Shown here one piece after another: positions 9,935-19,218 of a stretch of 64,000 nucleotides of DNA. Within the stretch, counting starts at the first letter, position 1. Each line of letters begins with the position of its first letter. Source of the DNA: Hymenobacter artigasi (GTDB lineage Bacteria > Bacteroidota > Bacteroidia > Cytophagales > Hymenobacteraceae); NCBI RefSeq assembly GCF_012275535.1, contig NZ_JAAVTK010000002.1, positions 145,745 to 209,744 of the forward strand. Direction: 5' to 3'. The position numbers were made by a program, and so were the translations under genes. Under the pieces are notes generated by a model. It made no database searches and was not told the origin of the DNA. It was given only the letters and a program-made list of their open reading frames with translations.

Positions 9935-10030
9935 ATAGCTTTTAGCCGTCAGCTACTAGCTTTTAGCTTCCGTTCTTTGAAAACAGGAGATAAGCTAACA
10001 GCTAAAAGCTATTGGCTAACCGCTAAAAGA
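9935..10030. repeat. AGCTTTTAGC-type inverted repeats between rimM and trmD
   Basis: TAGCTTTTAGC occurs twice in the left half and GCTAAAAGCT/CGCTAAAAG in the right half, around a central TTCTTTGAAAACAGGAGA. Several alternative hairpins are possible within 96 bases directly before the trmD start. Confidence 0.7.
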
Positions 10031-10705
10031 ATGAGAATCGACATCCTCACCTGTCTGCCGGAGCTGCTGGTCAGCCCCTTCGCCCATTCCATCGTGAAGC
10101 GGGCGCAGGACAAGGGCCTGGCCGAAATCAATGTGCACCAGCTGCGCGAAAAAGCCATCAACAAGCACGGTCAGATTGATGACTTCGTGTTTGGGGGCGG
10201 CGCGGGTATGGTGCTGCGCGTGGAGCCCATTGCGGCGTGGATGGACGAGCTGATGGCCGAGCGTACCTACGACGCCATCATCTACCTCACGCCCGATGGC
10301 GAAACCCTGCGCCAGCCGCTGGCCAACCGCCTCTCGCTGATGCAGAACATCATCATGCTCTGCGGCCACTACAAGGGCATTGATGAGCGCATCCGCCAAA
10401 CCTACATCACCCACGAAATCAGCGTGGGCGACTACGTGCTGAGCGGCGGTGAGCTCGGCGCGGCCATTCTGGTCGATGCCGTGGTGCGGCTGCTGCCGGG
10501 CGTGCTGGGCAACGAAGAATCGGCTTTGTCTGATTCTTTTCAGGACGATTTGCTGGCTCCGCCCATCTACACCCGGCCCGCCGAGTGGCGCGGGCAGGCC
10601 GTGCCGGAAATCCTGCTTTCGGGCAACACCCCCAAAATTGAAGAGTGGCGGCACGACCAGGCCCTGGCCCGCACGCAGGCCCGCCGCCCCGATTTGCTCT
10701 CGTAG
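10031..10705 (+). CDS. trmD: tRNA (guanine-N1-)-methyltransferase
   Basis: 224 aa. TrmD uses SAM to methylate G37 of tRNAs and prevents +1 frameshifting. The trefoil-knot SPOUT core is visible: [30 protein letters not shown], and [17 protein letters not shown] with the SAM-binding loop. The ATG at 10031 ([13 protein letters not shown]) follows a repeat-filled 97-base leader after rimM. The product ends in a typical [18 protein letters not shown]. Confidence 0.96.
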   Translation: MRIDILTCLPELLVSPFAHSIVKRAQDKGLAEINVHQLREKAINKHGQIDDFVFGGGAGMVLRVEPIAAWMDELMAERTYDAIIYLTPDGETLRQPLANRLSLMQNIIMLCGHYKGIDERIRQTYITHEISVGDYVLSGGELGAAILVDAVVRLLPGVLGNEESALSDSFQDDLLAPPIYTRPAEWRGQAVPEILLSGNTPKIEEWRHDQALARTQARRPDLLS

Positions 10706-10780
10706 CGCATGCTTTAGCCTGCGCAGTCGTTGAATTGACAGCAAATCAGGGAACAAGCTAACGCATGTTCGACAAATCAC

Positions 10781-10811
10781 TTGCTAAACCCACGGGAAAG
10801 CGCTATCTTTG
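10781..10811 (+). promoter_or_regulatory. Promoter of rplS
   Basis: TTG (10781-10783), 20 bases, then TATCTTTG (10804-10811): a full match to the Bacteroidota consensus. So rplS can be made independently of the upstream operon. Confidence 0.7.
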
Positions 10812-10874
10812 CGCTCCGTTTCGATAAAATACTAATTCCCGACGGCGGCGCCGTCTTTCGCAATTTTCTCAGCC

Positions 10875-11258
10875 ATGAGCGTACTACTTGACTTTATCCA
10901 GGCCGAATCGCAGGAGCGCCGCGCCAGCTTCCCTCTGTTCGCCGCCGGCGACACCGTGAACGTGCACGTAAAAATCCGCGAAGGTGCTAAGGAACGCATT
11001 CAGCAGTTCCAGGGCGTTGTTCTTCAGCGTCGTAACCCCAGCTCCAACGGTGAAACCTTCACCGTTCGTAAGATTTCGAACCAAATCGGTACCGAGCGTA
11101 TCTTCCCCCTGCTGTCGCCTAACATCGAGAAAATCGAGGTTATCCGTCGCGGTAAAGTACGTCGCGCCCGTCTGTTCTACCTGCGTGGCCTCTCGGGCAA
11201 GCAGGCTCGTATCAAAGAGCGTCGCTTGAACCCGGTAGCCAAGGCAGCCGTAGCTTAA
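10875..11258 (+). CDS. rplS: 50S ribosomal protein L19
   Basis: 127 aa. L19 sits at the 30S-50S interface. Family segments: [73 protein letters not shown]. Normal length. It has its own promoter and ends at a strong terminator. Confidence 0.97.
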   Translation: MSVLLDFIQAESQERRASFPLFAAGDTVNVHVKIREGAKERIQQFQGVVLQRRNPSSNGETFTVRKISNQIGTERIFPLLSPNIEKIEVIRRGKVRRARLFYLRGLSGKQARIKERRLNPVAKAAVA

Positions 11259-11287
11259 GTATTGCCGCAGCCGCAAGGCTGTTCCAC

Positions 11288-11324
11288 AAAAAAACCGACT
11301 CCCCAAAAGAGAGTCGGTTTTTTT
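11288..11324. terminator. Bidirectional terminator between rplS and the 11367 gene
   Basis: ACCGACTC and GAGTCGGT pair around CCCAAAAGA-type loop sequence, with A-run before and T-run after. It serves the converging genes on both sides. Confidence 0.85.
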
Positions 11325-11366
11325 GCGTGTAATAAGGCCGGCTATGTCACCGGTAGTATTGCAGCC

Positions 11367-11777
11367 CTAGCTATTCGATGCCGAGTCGGCCTTCAAATCC
11401 TCAGCAGGCGTATTCTCCTCATCGTGACCCAGCTGCTTGGCGGCGGCCAGCAAGGCCTCGCTCAGCGCTTTTACGCGGGGCTGCGTGTTGCCATCGGCAA
11501 AAACGGCAGCGCGGTCGGTGTTGGTACCCATCCGATGCAGGAGCTTACGCACGAGCTGCATGTCGGGGTTGCTGGTGCCGCCAAAATGGGCTTTCAGGTC
11601 CTGCAAATCAACCACTACCTGGTGTAGCTCGGGGTTGTCGAGGGCCTTCACGTCGGCAATCCATTGCTGCAGGGTATTGTCGAGGCCGGCGCGGGCCAGT
11701 GCTTCGGTAAGGCTGCCGCCGAGCAGTTCGGTGGTGCTATCGAGATGAACCTGGTGTTGAACTTCGGTCTTTTCCAT
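11367..11777 (-). CDS. Conserved hypothetical protein
   Basis: 136 aa from the ATG at 11775-11777 (MEKTEVQHQVHLDSTTELLG). No signal peptide or membrane segment is seen; it is acidic and helix-rich and ends in a polar tail (EENTPAEDLKADSASNS). No catalytic motif recognised. A longer in-frame reading starts farther upstream, but it would run through the terminator hairpin at 11870-11901. Confidence 0.6.
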   Translation of the reverse strand: MEKTEVQHQVHLDSTTELLGGSLTEALARAGLDNTLQQWIADVKALDNPELHQVVVDLQDLKAHFGGTSNPDMQLVRKLLHRMGTNTDRAAVFADGNTQPRVKALSEALLAAAKQLGHDEENTPAEDLKADSASNS

Positions 11778-11869
11778 GGGTGGGGTGTCTTGGGTTGGAT
11801 TAATAAGGCAGTAAATACTGCCTTTATTGCCAACGTAGTTGAGCCGGCAGGGTTGGCCAATGGGCAAAC

Positions 11870-11901
11870 AAAAAGCTCCACCGGTGCGGGTGGAGCTTTT
11901 T
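11870..11901 (-). terminator. Terminator of the coiled-coil secreted protein gene
   Basis: AAAAGCTCCACC (11871-11882) and GGTGGAGCTTTT (11889-11900) pair around a 6-base loop and have T-runs in both directions. It lies 38 bases past the end of the gene at 11939. Confidence 0.85.
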
Positions 11902-11938
11902 GTTCTGGCAGGTATTTGTCGGCCGGAGCCGGCAGGCA

Positions 11939-12646
11939 CTACTCGATTTTGTTCAGGCGGTCTTTCACGGCTTCCAGAGCCACACGCATGTTCACAATGT
12001 CGCCCCGGGCAGCTTCCTGCTCTTTCAGGTTGGTGTCGATAAGGTTATTGAACTGCTGGAGCTCAGCGGCGTTAGAAGCCAGCATCTGCTGGATTTCAAC
12101 TTTGCGCACCTTGTTCTTCTCGATGTCCTTCTTGATGGTGTTCGCCTTCTCGATGACAGCCATGTGGTTGTTCTGCGAGGCCACGAGTGCACGCTCAGCT
12201 TCCGAAATCTGCGAAACCAGGTCTTCGCGGTACATCATGCGGGCGAAATCTTTCAGGTATTTCTCGGCCGACTTCCACTGCACGGGCGTCGACTCCTTGC
12301 CGAGGTAAGCATTGCCCAGGTCGATGCTCCACCATACAGTGGTACCGGTGGGGGTAGCGTCGACCTTGCTGATAACGCGAATCGGGTTGGGTGCAATTTC
12401 TTCGATAACTACGCCGTCCATCGTGAGCACGCCTTTGTTATTCTTCAGCTTGCTACCGAATTTATCACCTAACTGCTTGAGCCAGGCGGTTTCAACGCGG
12501 CGGTTATCGAGCTGCATGCTCACCTGCTGACCTTTGCGCGGAATGCTGTTAATCGATTTATCTGCTTCATCCACAGGGGATTTCTGGGCATAGCTGCCCA
12601 GTGTAGCCAGGCATATAAGGATTAGAATGAGTACGCTTCGTTTCAT
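11939..12646 (-). CDS. Secreted coiled-coil protein of unknown function
   Basis: 235 aa. A signal peptide (RSVLILILICLATLGSYA-Q) indicates export to the periplasm. A globular N-terminal part (VETAWLKQLGDKFGSKLK, TTVWWSIDLGNAYLG) is followed by a long helical region rich in heptad-like spacing from about residue 140 to the end (ISEAERALVASQNNHMAV, NKVRKVEIQQMLASNAAELQ), which looks like a coiled coil. No family was recognised. Single-gene unit with its own terminator. Confidence 0.75.
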   Translation of the reverse strand: MKRSVLILILICLATLGSYAQKSPVDEADKSINSIPRKGQQVSMQLDNRRVETAWLKQLGDKFGSKLKNNKGVLTMDGVVIEEIAPNPIRVISKVDATPTGTTVWWSIDLGNAYLGKESTPVQWKSAEKYLKDFARMMYREDLVSQISEAERALVASQNNHMAVIEKANTIKKDIEKNKVRKVEIQQMLASNAAELQQFNNLIDTNLKEQEAARGDIVNMRVALEAVKDRLNKIE

Positions 12647-12922
12647 GGGAATAAAAACTTATGAAAGCATTAAAGATGGTCGGTCAGAAAGCCGTTGCTA
12701 GCGGTACCGTTGTCCGGCTTTTCAAATTTAGGACCTTTATTCTATGCAACTTCTGATAGACCTTACTTTTTTCAGAATTATGCCGTTTTTGTTGATTTAT
12801 TCATATCAGGGCCATATTAAATTCTACAAAAGTTTATTATTGCTTCCCCACGACCTCAGAATACTACTAGTAAGGGGCAGCCTGACGCAACAAAGTATAG
12901 GAATCGGAGGTTGTAGCCGCCT

Positions 12923-13330
12923 ATGCTAATAACTGTTTGCCGCACCGAGCATTTCAATGCTGCCCACCGCCTGCACAATCCTGCCTGGGACGACGCCCGC
13001 AACCAGCGGGTATTTGGCAAGTGCAATAACCCGAATTTTCATGGCCACAATTACAACCTGACCGTGCGCCTGACCGGCGAAATAGACCCGGAAACCGGTT
13101 ACGTTTACGACCTGAAACGGCTGAGCGACCTTATCAAGCACGAAGTCCTCGACCGCTACGACCACCGCAACCTCAACCTGGATACGGAAGAGTTCCGGCA
13201 TCTAAACCCCACGGCCGAGAACATTGTCGTGGTTATTTGGCAGCGTCTGCGCCCGCATCTGGACGCGGCGCTGGCCCTTTCGGTCACGCTCTACGAGACA
13301 GACCGTAACTTTGTAGAATATCATGGATAA
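12923..13330 (+). CDS. queD: 6-carboxytetrahydropterin synthase / 6-pyruvoyl-tetrahydropterin synthase family
   Basis: 135 aa. Zinc-binding histidines appear in [12 protein letters not shown] and [11 protein letters not shown], and the catalytic cysteine in VFGKCNNPN. The family converts dihydroneopterin triphosphate to 6-carboxytetrahydropterin (queuosine branch) or 6-pyruvoyl-tetrahydropterin. It overlaps folE by 8 bases, so the two are translated together and make consecutive steps from GTP. The ATG at 12923 is preceded by GGAGG 11 bases upstream, one of the few Shine-Dalgarno-like sites here. QueD is the likelier role because no other biopterin gene is near, but this is an inference. Confidence 0.87.
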   Translation: MLITVCRTEHFNAAHRLHNPAWDDARNQRVFGKCNNPNFHGHNYNLTVRLTGEIDPETGYVYDLKRLSDLIKHEVLDRYDHRNLNLDTEEFRHLNPTAENIVVVIWQRLRPHLDAALALSVTLYETDRNFVEYHG

Positions 13331-13982
13331 CCCTTCCGGCCCACTTCCGGCCTCCGACGCGCACTTGCCCATAGGCTTGCGTACGCCGCTGCGCGATGAT
13401 GCCTTCGTGCGCTCTGACGAGGACAAGATTACGGCCATCAGCGGCCATTTTGAGGCCATCATGCGCGAGCTGGGCCTCGACCTGACCGACGACAGCCTGG
13501 CCGGCACGCCGCGCCGCGTGGCGAAGATGTACGTGCAGGAATGGTTCAAGGGCCTCGACCCCAAGAACCGGCCCGATGTGCGCATGTTCGACAACCGCTA
13601 CGAGTACCACCAGCTGCTGGTGGAGCGCGACATCACGCTGTTTTCGTGCTGTGAACACCATTTTGTGCCCATTATTGGCAAGGCGCACGTGGCGTATCTG
13701 CCGGGGGCCAACGTGGTGGGCCTGAGCAAGCTGAACCGGGTGGTGCAGTACTATGCCCGCCGCCCGCAGGTGCAGGAGCGCCTGACGCGCCAGATTGCTG
13801 AGGAGCTGAAGCAGAGCCTGGGCACCGACGATGTGGCCGTGCTCATCGAAGCCGACCACCTCTGCGTGATGAGCCGGGGCGTGAACGACACCAGCAGCTC
13901 GACGCTGACCAGCGAGTACGGCGGCCGTTTTGCGGAGGATGAGGCGCTGCGGCGGGAGTTTCTGCGGCAGATTGGGAAATAG
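13323..13982 (+). CDS. folE: GTP cyclohydrolase I
   Basis: 219 aa. It opens the GTP ring to give dihydroneopterin triphosphate, for folate and deazapurine synthesis. Zinc ligands are in [20 protein letters not shown] and [27 protein letters not shown] and [20 protein letters not shown] complete the signature. The first ~35 residues are a variable leader. Overlaps the preceding queD. Confidence 0.96.
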   Translation: MDNPSGPLPASDAHLPIGLRTPLRDDAFVRSDEDKITAISGHFEAIMRELGLDLTDDSLAGTPRRVAKMYVQEWFKGLDPKNRPDVRMFDNRYEYHQLLVERDITLFSCCEHHFVPIIGKAHVAYLPGANVVGLSKLNRVVQYYARRPQVQERLTRQIAEELKQSLGTDDVAVLIEADHLCVMSRGVNDTSSSTLTSEYGGRFAEDEALRREFLRQIGK

Positions 13983-14076
13983 TACCGGAATTAGCAGTTA
14001 ATTCGGTGTCTGTTGTCGGCCGGCAAGGGCACTCCAGTAAGCGGGCAATTGATATTCCATAACCGATAACGCCACC

Positions 14077-15009
14077 ATGACCGATACTTCTCCTCGTAAA
14101 GTTCTCATTACCGGCGGCACCGGCATGATTGGTACCCGCCTGGCCGAAATGCTGATTGACAGCGGCTTTGAGGTGGCCCTACTGAGCCGCGAGCCTGCCA
14201 GAAGCAACCACTACCATAGTTTCCGGTGGGACGTGGATGCTGGCACGATTGACGAGGCGGCCATCCCGTATGCCGACTACATCGTGAGCCTGGCCGGAGC
14301 CAGCGTGGCCGACGGCAAGTGGACTGATGAGCGCAAGCGCGAGATTATGACCAGCCGGCTGGGCGGCCTGGCCCTGCTGGCCCGCGAGCTGGCCAAGCCC
14401 GGCCACCACGTACAGGCCGTTATTTCAGCGTCGGCGGTGGGGATTTATGGCGATGCCGGCGATAAGCTCGTGACCGAGGAAACGCCCCCGGCCCTGCCCA
14501 CCCAAGACTTTCTGGCCGATGTATCGCACCAATGGGAGCTGGCGGCCGCGCCCATCGCGGCGCTGGGCATCCGCACGGTGATTCCGCGCATTGGCGTGGT
14601 GCTGAGCACGGACGGCGGCGCGTTGCCCCAAATTGCCCGGCCCGTGAAGCTGGGCGCGGGCGCGGCGCTGGGCAGCGGCCGGCAGTACATGTCCTGGATT
14701 CACCTCGATGACCTGTGCCGCCTGTTCATTGCCATGTTGGAAGACCCGGCCTGGCACGGCACCTACAACGCGGTGGCCCCTTACCCCGCCACCAACCAGG
14801 CCTTCACCGAAGTGCTGGCCGAGGTGTTGCACCGCCCGCTGATATTGCCTAAGGTGCCGGCCTTCGGGCTGAAGCTGGCCATGGGCGAGATGAGCGAAAT
14901 CGTGCTGGCCTCGCAGAACGTGAGCGCCAAAAAGGTACTGGCGCAGGGCTTCACGTTTGAGTATCCGGAGCTGCGCGGGGCACTGGGGGCATTGTACGGG
15001 GCGGAGTAA
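14077..15009 (+). CDS. TIGR01777/SDR39U1-family NAD(P)-dependent epimerase
   Basis: 310 aa extended short-chain dehydrogenase. The nucleotide-binding TGGTGMIGTRLAEML motif lies at the N-terminus, then YIVSLAGASVADGKWTDERK and AVISASAVGIYGDAG with the family serine and tyrosine, and a C-terminal DUF1731-type part (EVLHRPLILPKVPAFGLKLAMGEMSE). The family (E. coli YfcH) has no firmly known substrate. Follows folE by 94 bases on the same strand. Confidence 0.9.
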   Translation: MTDTSPRKVLITGGTGMIGTRLAEMLIDSGFEVALLSREPARSNHYHSFRWDVDAGTIDEAAIPYADYIVSLAGASVADGKWTDERKREIMTSRLGGLALLARELAKPGHHVQAVISASAVGIYGDAGDKLVTEETPPALPTQDFLADVSHQWELAAAPIAALGIRTVIPRIGVVLSTDGGALPQIARPVKLGAGAALGSGRQYMSWIHLDDLCRLFIAMLEDPAWHGTYNAVAPYPATNQAFTEVLAEVLHRPLILPKVPAFGLKLAMGEMSEIVLASQNVSAKKVLAQGFTFEYPELRGALGALYGAE

Positions 15010-15086
15010 CACACTGGCGAGCTTGGGATTGAACCGCCGCCAGCGTTTTTTCTGTATCTTAGGCTACTGCCATTACTTCTTTTGTC

Positions 15087-15269
15087 ATGATTAGCCAAGA
15101 ACAGATTTCTGTTATCCTCAAGGACTTGCCGCGAGAGTTTTCCATCGATGAGCTGGTTGATAAGCTTATTCTGGTAGAGAAAATCGAGGAGGCAATCAAG
15201 CAAGGTGAACGAGGCGAAACATACTCGACCCAGGAAGCGCGCGAGCTGTTGCGCCAATGGTCCAAATAA
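15087..15269 (+). CDS. Antitoxin of a ParE-type toxin-antitoxin pair
   Basis: 60 aa acidic, helical protein (MISQEQISVILKDLPREF, KIEEAIKQGERGETYSTQEA, RELLRQWSK). Size, the QG.RGETYSTQEARE-like middle and a 13-base overlap with a ParE-like reading frame identify it as an antitoxin that would bind and neutralise the toxin. A TATCTTAG box at 15055-15062 with TTG at 15029 may be its promoter. It appears intact, unlike its partner. Confidence 0.75.
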   Translation: MISQEQISVILKDLPREFSIDELVDKLILVEKIEEAIKQGERGETYSTQEARELLRQWSK

Positions 15270-15558
15270 GATGGTCGCGGCGCATTATTGCGGAGATTCA
15301 CGAAGCCCGCGAGTACCTGCACGCCTTTTCGCCCCGCTCGGCAGAGCGGCTGACGGATGCCGTTTTTAGCAAAGCGGCCTTACTGGAAAGCCAGCCCTTG
15401 CTGGGCCGCGTGGTGCCAGAAGCCGAACGACCGGAGTGCGTGAGCTATTCTATCAGAAATACCGCTTGATTTACCGGGTCGTGAGCCAGACTGATATTTT
15501 GATGCTCACGCTGCACCCTTCGTTACGGCCGTTGACAGCGGGCTCACTGCTGGAATAG
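15257..15558 (+). pseudogene. RelE/ParE-family toxin, frameshifted
   Basis: The frame starts VQIRWSRRIIAEIHEAREYL, with HAFSPRSAERLTDAVF and LLGRVVPEAERPE, as in ParE toxins. After GAG at 15434-15436 it drifts to CVSYSIRNTA and stops at 15469. Adding one G after 15436 gives VRELFYQKYRLIYRVVSQT and DILMLTLHPSLRPL, a textbook ParE C-terminus, open to TAG at 15556-15558. So one base has been lost, or there is a sequencing error. As read, the toxin lacks its last beta strands and should be inactive. Confidence 0.85.
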
Positions 15559-15710
15559 TATGTTGCCGGTGATGTATCCAACGTTTCCGAAAACCGTTCT
15601 GATGGCTCCGAAAAGTTCTTTAATGACCCCGCAAGCCAGCTGAGGGCTCCAGTAATGCGTCCGATGATACCGGAAAGGAAATTGTTGTGCCTGCACATAC
15701 CCTCTCACTA

Positions 15711-16163
15711 ATGGCTACACTACAGGAACAGGCAGCAACGAAAGTTTTTCTAGCAGACAAGTGCGTTGTTTTAACCCAAGGAAGCAAGGAAGTAGTCCGA
15801 ATTCCTATTGATAATATAAAGCTGATTGGCGAATACACAACGGCAAACGGCCAAGTGGTTGACGATTGGTTTATCGTCTTCATGACTTCGGAGAAGGACT
15901 GGACGCAGATTTCTCAATACACTCCCGGAATGTTGGAGATGCTACAGGAATTAGGCGCTCATCTGGAAGCTGAGATAATAGGGTGGCTGGCCTATTCGAC
16001 TAGCTGGAAAACCAACATCATCTGGCCCCAACAGGTGGCAGGGCAAGAAATGTGGGACGCAATCAGCCAGGTTCCGACAACGCTAATTGACCGGTTCAAA
16101 AAAGCTTTGGGGCTGGGAAATCAGCACTTAGTGTTAACAACGGCTTCGGCTTCCGTTTTCTAA
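15711..16163 (+). CDS. Hypothetical protein
   Basis: 150 aa from the ATG at 15711 (MATLQEQAATKVFLADKCVV). No signal peptide. The N-terminal half resembles a small beta domain (VVLTQGSKEVVRIPIDNIKL, VDDWFIVFMTSEKDW). GC content is visibly lower than that of its neighbours, which together with the adjacent toxin-antitoxin remnant suggests accessory DNA. Function unknown. Confidence 0.6.
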   Translation: MATLQEQAATKVFLADKCVVLTQGSKEVVRIPIDNIKLIGEYTTANGQVVDDWFIVFMTSEKDWTQISQYTPGMLEMLQELGAHLEAEIIGWLAYSTSWKTNIIWPQQVAGQEMWDAISQVPTTLIDRFKKALGLGNQHLVLTTASASVF

Positions 16164-16174
16164 AATAGCGCTAA

Positions 16175-18577
16175 CTAGCGCCGGCCCTTTACACTATCTG
16201 GTATTCCGCTCCCGCTGTTCATCTGCTCCAGCAGGTTATCAGCAGCGATGGTGTCCACGGCCTCGGCGCGGCGGCGGATAGGTTCCGACTCCGACACGCA
16301 GTTATACTTCTTCACGATTTTGACCGAAGCAGCCGGGAAGTGGCCAGGGGTATAGTCCAACTCCTTGTCTTTGTACACTTTCTCCATGAACTTGCCGAAG
16401 ATGGGTAGGGCCGTGCGGCCGCCTTCGCCCTGCTGCGAGCCGGTGAAGTGGATGCTGCGGTCTTCGCCGCCCACCCACACGCCGGTCATCAGGTCCTTGG
16501 TCATTCCCATGTACCAGCCGTCGGAGTAATTGGAGGTGGTGCCGGTTTTGCCGCCAATCTGGTTGTCGTTGTGCCAGAGGTCGTAGTCCCACAGAGCCTG
16601 CGAGGTGCCGCCGGGCTCTTCCATGCCGCCGCGCAGCATGTAGGTCATCAGCCAGGCGGTTTCGGCCGGGATAGCGCGGTGCTGCACGGGGTCAAACTGC
16701 TTGATGACGTTGCCGTTGCGGTCTTCGATGCGCGTCACGAGGCGCGGGTCGGAGCGGAAGCCGGAGTTCATGAACGTGCTGTAGGCGTCCACCATTTCGT
16801 ACACGCTCACGTCGCCGGCCGAGCCGAGGCCGATGCTGGGCACTGATAACAGGGGTGAGGTGATGCCGACTTTGTGGGCGTATTTGGCCACGTTGTCCCA
16901 GCCCACTTTCTCAGTCAATTGGGCCGTCACGGAGTTCACGGAGCGGGCCATGGCGTGGCGCAGGGTCATGTTGATGCCGGTGTATTCGCGGGTCACGTTG
17001 TCGGGTTTCCACTCCATGGGCTTGCCGTTTTCGACGTAGTTGATGGTCACGCGCTGGTCGCGGATGCGGTCGCAGGGCGTGTAGCCGTTGTCGAGGGCCG
17101 TGAGGTACACGAAGGGCTTGAACGTGGAGCCGGCCTGGCGCTTGCCCTGCTTCACATGGTCGTACTTGAAAAAACGGTAGTCGAGCCCGCCCACCCAGGC
17201 CTTGATGTGGCCGGTGAAAGGGTCCATGCACATCATGCCCGATTGCAGGAAATGCTTGTAGTAGGCCAGCGAATCGAGCGGCGACATGACCAGTGTGGTG
17301 TCGTTGTCGTCGTGCTTCCAGGTGAATACCTTCATCGGCCGCTTGGCATTCAGGGCCGAATCGAGGCGCTGGGGCTGGTTGCGGTAGTGGTTGGCGAGGG
17401 TTTTGTAGCTCTCGGTGCGCTTCATTTGAGTTGCAATGAAGTCGGGAATTACGTTGCCTTCGTCGTCTACCCACGGGTCCTTGCCCTTATTTCTCCAGAA
17501 ATTGTCAAACTGGTTCTGCAGGGCTTTCATACGCTCGTGCAGGGCCTCTTCGGCGTGGGCCTGTATGCGCGAATCAATGGACAGGTAGATTTTGAGGCCG
17601 TCGCGGTACATGTCGTGGCCCGTGCTGTCGCACCACGCATCCACAAACTGGCTGATGGCGCTGCGGAAGTAGGTATCGGGCCCGTCGATGTGCTTTTCAA
17701 CGTGGTAATCGAGCACGATGGGCGTGGCTTTGAGGGCCGCGATTTCGGCTTTGGGCAGCACCCCGGCCTGGGCCATGCGGTCGAGCACCACATTACGGCG
17801 GCGCAGGGCGGCGGCCGGGTGGAACTTGGGATTGTAGGCCGTGGGGTTGTTGAGCACGCCCACCAGCATGGCGGCCTGCTCGGGCTTCAGGCTGTCGGGC
17901 GAGGTGTTGAAGAAGGTTTTGGCCGCTACTTTAATGCCGAAAGCACTGGAGCCGTACTCCACCGTGTTGAGGTACATGCGCAGGATTTCGCGCTTGGTGT
18001 AGTGCCGCTCCAGCTCGACGGCGGTAAGCCATTCCTTGGTTTTGGCCACAATGGTGCTCACCACCGGAATGTAGCCCAAAGCGCCCCGGCTCTGCTGGCG
18101 GCGGATTTTGTAGAGGTTTTTGGCCAGCTGCTGGGTGATGGTGGACCCCCCGCGCTTCTCGCCGTGCAACGAGGCCCAGAAGCCCCCGAGCACCGCCGTG
18201 AGGTCGATGCCCGAGTGCTCGTAGTAGCGCACGTCCTCGGTAGCGACCAAGGCTTTGATGAGTAGGGGCGACATCTGACTGAGGCGCACCGGCGAACGGT
18301 TTTCGCGGAAGTACTTACCAATCAGCACTCCATCCGACGTATAGATTTCCGACGCCCGCTCCACTTTGGGATTCTCCAAATCGGCCAGGCTGGGCGACTT
18401 ACCAAACAGGAACATGAAATTGGTGCTTACCAGAAACGGGTACACCAAAAACAGGATAATAACTAAGCCGAACACTACCCAGGCCCAGCTGGCTACCCGC
18501 AGCGGCCAGCGGCGGCGCGGCGGCTTGGGCTTAGCACCGGAAGAAGAAGCGGAAGGAGACGTTTTTAGGTCGGCCAT
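16175..18577 (-). CDS. Class A penicillin-binding protein (PBP1A-type)
   Basis: 800 aa bifunctional peptidoglycan synthase. One N-terminal membrane helix (VFGLVIILFLVYPFLVSTNF) is followed by the glycosyltransferase 51 domain with the catalytic glutamate in ATEDVRYYEHSGID, RGGSTITQQLAKNLYKIRRQ and MYLNTVEYGSSAFGI. The transpeptidase domain has the serine SxxK box in QAGSTFKPFVYL, SVN in ARSVNSVTAQ and KTG in GGKTGTTSNYSDGW. It polymerises and cross-links the cell wall from the inner membrane. Start at ATG 18577 (MADLKTSPSASSS). Confidence 0.95.
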   Translation of the reverse strand: MADLKTSPSASSSGAKPKPPRRRWPLRVASWAWVVFGLVIILFLVYPFLVSTNFMFLFGKSPSLADLENPKVERASEIYTSDGVLIGKYFRENRSPVRLSQMSPLLIKALVATEDVRYYEHSGIDLTAVLGGFWASLHGEKRGGSTITQQLAKNLYKIRRQQSRGALGYIPVVSTIVAKTKEWLTAVELERHYTKREILRMYLNTVEYGSSAFGIKVAAKTFFNTSPDSLKPEQAAMLVGVLNNPTAYNPKFHPAAALRRRNVVLDRMAQAGVLPKAEIAALKATPIVLDYHVEKHIDGPDTYFRSAISQFVDAWCDSTGHDMYRDGLKIYLSIDSRIQAHAEEALHERMKALQNQFDNFWRNKGKDPWVDDEGNVIPDFIATQMKRTESYKTLANHYRNQPQRLDSALNAKRPMKVFTWKHDDNDTTLVMSPLDSLAYYKHFLQSGMMCMDPFTGHIKAWVGGLDYRFFKYDHVKQGKRQAGSTFKPFVYLTALDNGYTPCDRIRDQRVTINYVENGKPMEWKPDNVTREYTGINMTLRHAMARSVNSVTAQLTEKVGWDNVAKYAHKVGITSPLLSVPSIGLGSAGDVSVYEMVDAYSTFMNSGFRSDPRLVTRIEDRNGNVIKQFDPVQHRAIPAETAWLMTYMLRGGMEEPGGTSQALWDYDLWHNDNQIGGKTGTTSNYSDGWYMGMTKDLMTGVWVGGEDRSIHFTGSQQGEGGRTALPIFGKFMEKVYKDKELDYTPGHFPAASVKIVKKYNCVSESEPIRRRAEAVDTIAADNLLEQMNSGSGIPDSVKGRR

Positions 18578-18707
18578 AAGAGGCGGCAAGTAGAAAAACG
18601 GAGCCTTGGCTCCGCCACGAAGAACGGCAAATATACCAGACCCCCGCCCCAATAGTCAGGAATAAACGCCCGGTGGGCAAATCGGGAGGCGTACCCCGGC
18701 CAGTAGG

Positions 18708-19166
18708 CTAGTCGCGCTGCCGGGCCGCCAGCACGGCTTTGTGGTGCACGTTGCGCAGGGCCTTGGCGCGGCGGCGCTGCCAGCGCCAGCCCAACTCGCC
18801 CAGGGCCAGCAGGATAATGCCCAGGCCCAGGAAATAGCTCCAGTGCAGCAGGCGGATTTGCCCCCGCGTGGGCGAGTCCAGCTCCTGAAACAGCAGCAGG
18901 CCCCAAAGCTCATCGAGCAGCGTGAAAGCCCACACGGCGGCCGCCAGCACCCGCCCGGCCCTGCCCAGCGCCAGATGCCAGTGCAGCAGGTACAGCACCA
19001 CGCCCGGCAGCGCCGACAGCAGCACCAGCGGCGCGGCCTTCACCAGCGGCAGGCCCAGGAAGATGATGCTCAGCGTTTCCTTTAGTACCTGCGCGCCGGC
19101 CAAGGTCCGGCCCAAGCGCGAGATTTTGGGAACGACGGCCGACGGGTGCAAGTGAGAAGTAGGCAT
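18708..19166 (-). CDS. Small membrane protein of unknown function
   Basis: 152 aa from ATG 19166 (MPTSHLHPSAVV). Four hydrophobic segments can be seen (LSIIFLGLPLVKAAPLVLLS, PGVVLYLLHWHLA, VLAAAVWAFTLLDELWGLLL, LHWSYFLGLGIILLALGE), with a basic C-terminus. No family recognised. It precedes the penicillin-binding protein on the same strand by 130 bases. Confidence 0.65.
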   Translation of the reverse strand: MPTSHLHPSAVVPKISRLGRTLAGAQVLKETLSIIFLGLPLVKAAPLVLLSALPGVVLYLLHWHLALGRAGRVLAAAVWAFTLLDELWGLLLFQELDSPTRGQIRLLHWSYFLGLGIILLALGELGWRWQRRRAKALRNVHHKAVLAARQRD

Positions 19167-19218
19167 AGGGCGGGACAATGCGAAGCAGCTAAGTGGCCCC
19201 CAAGATACTGAGCTTCGG

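Noticed and set aside
12744..12929. 61-codon frame before queD
   Set aside because: No homology features, in an AT-rich spacer, and its end overlaps the queD start.
16874..18265. 463-codon open frame opposite the penicillin-binding protein
   Set aside because: Antisense shadow of a gene with complete catalytic motifs.
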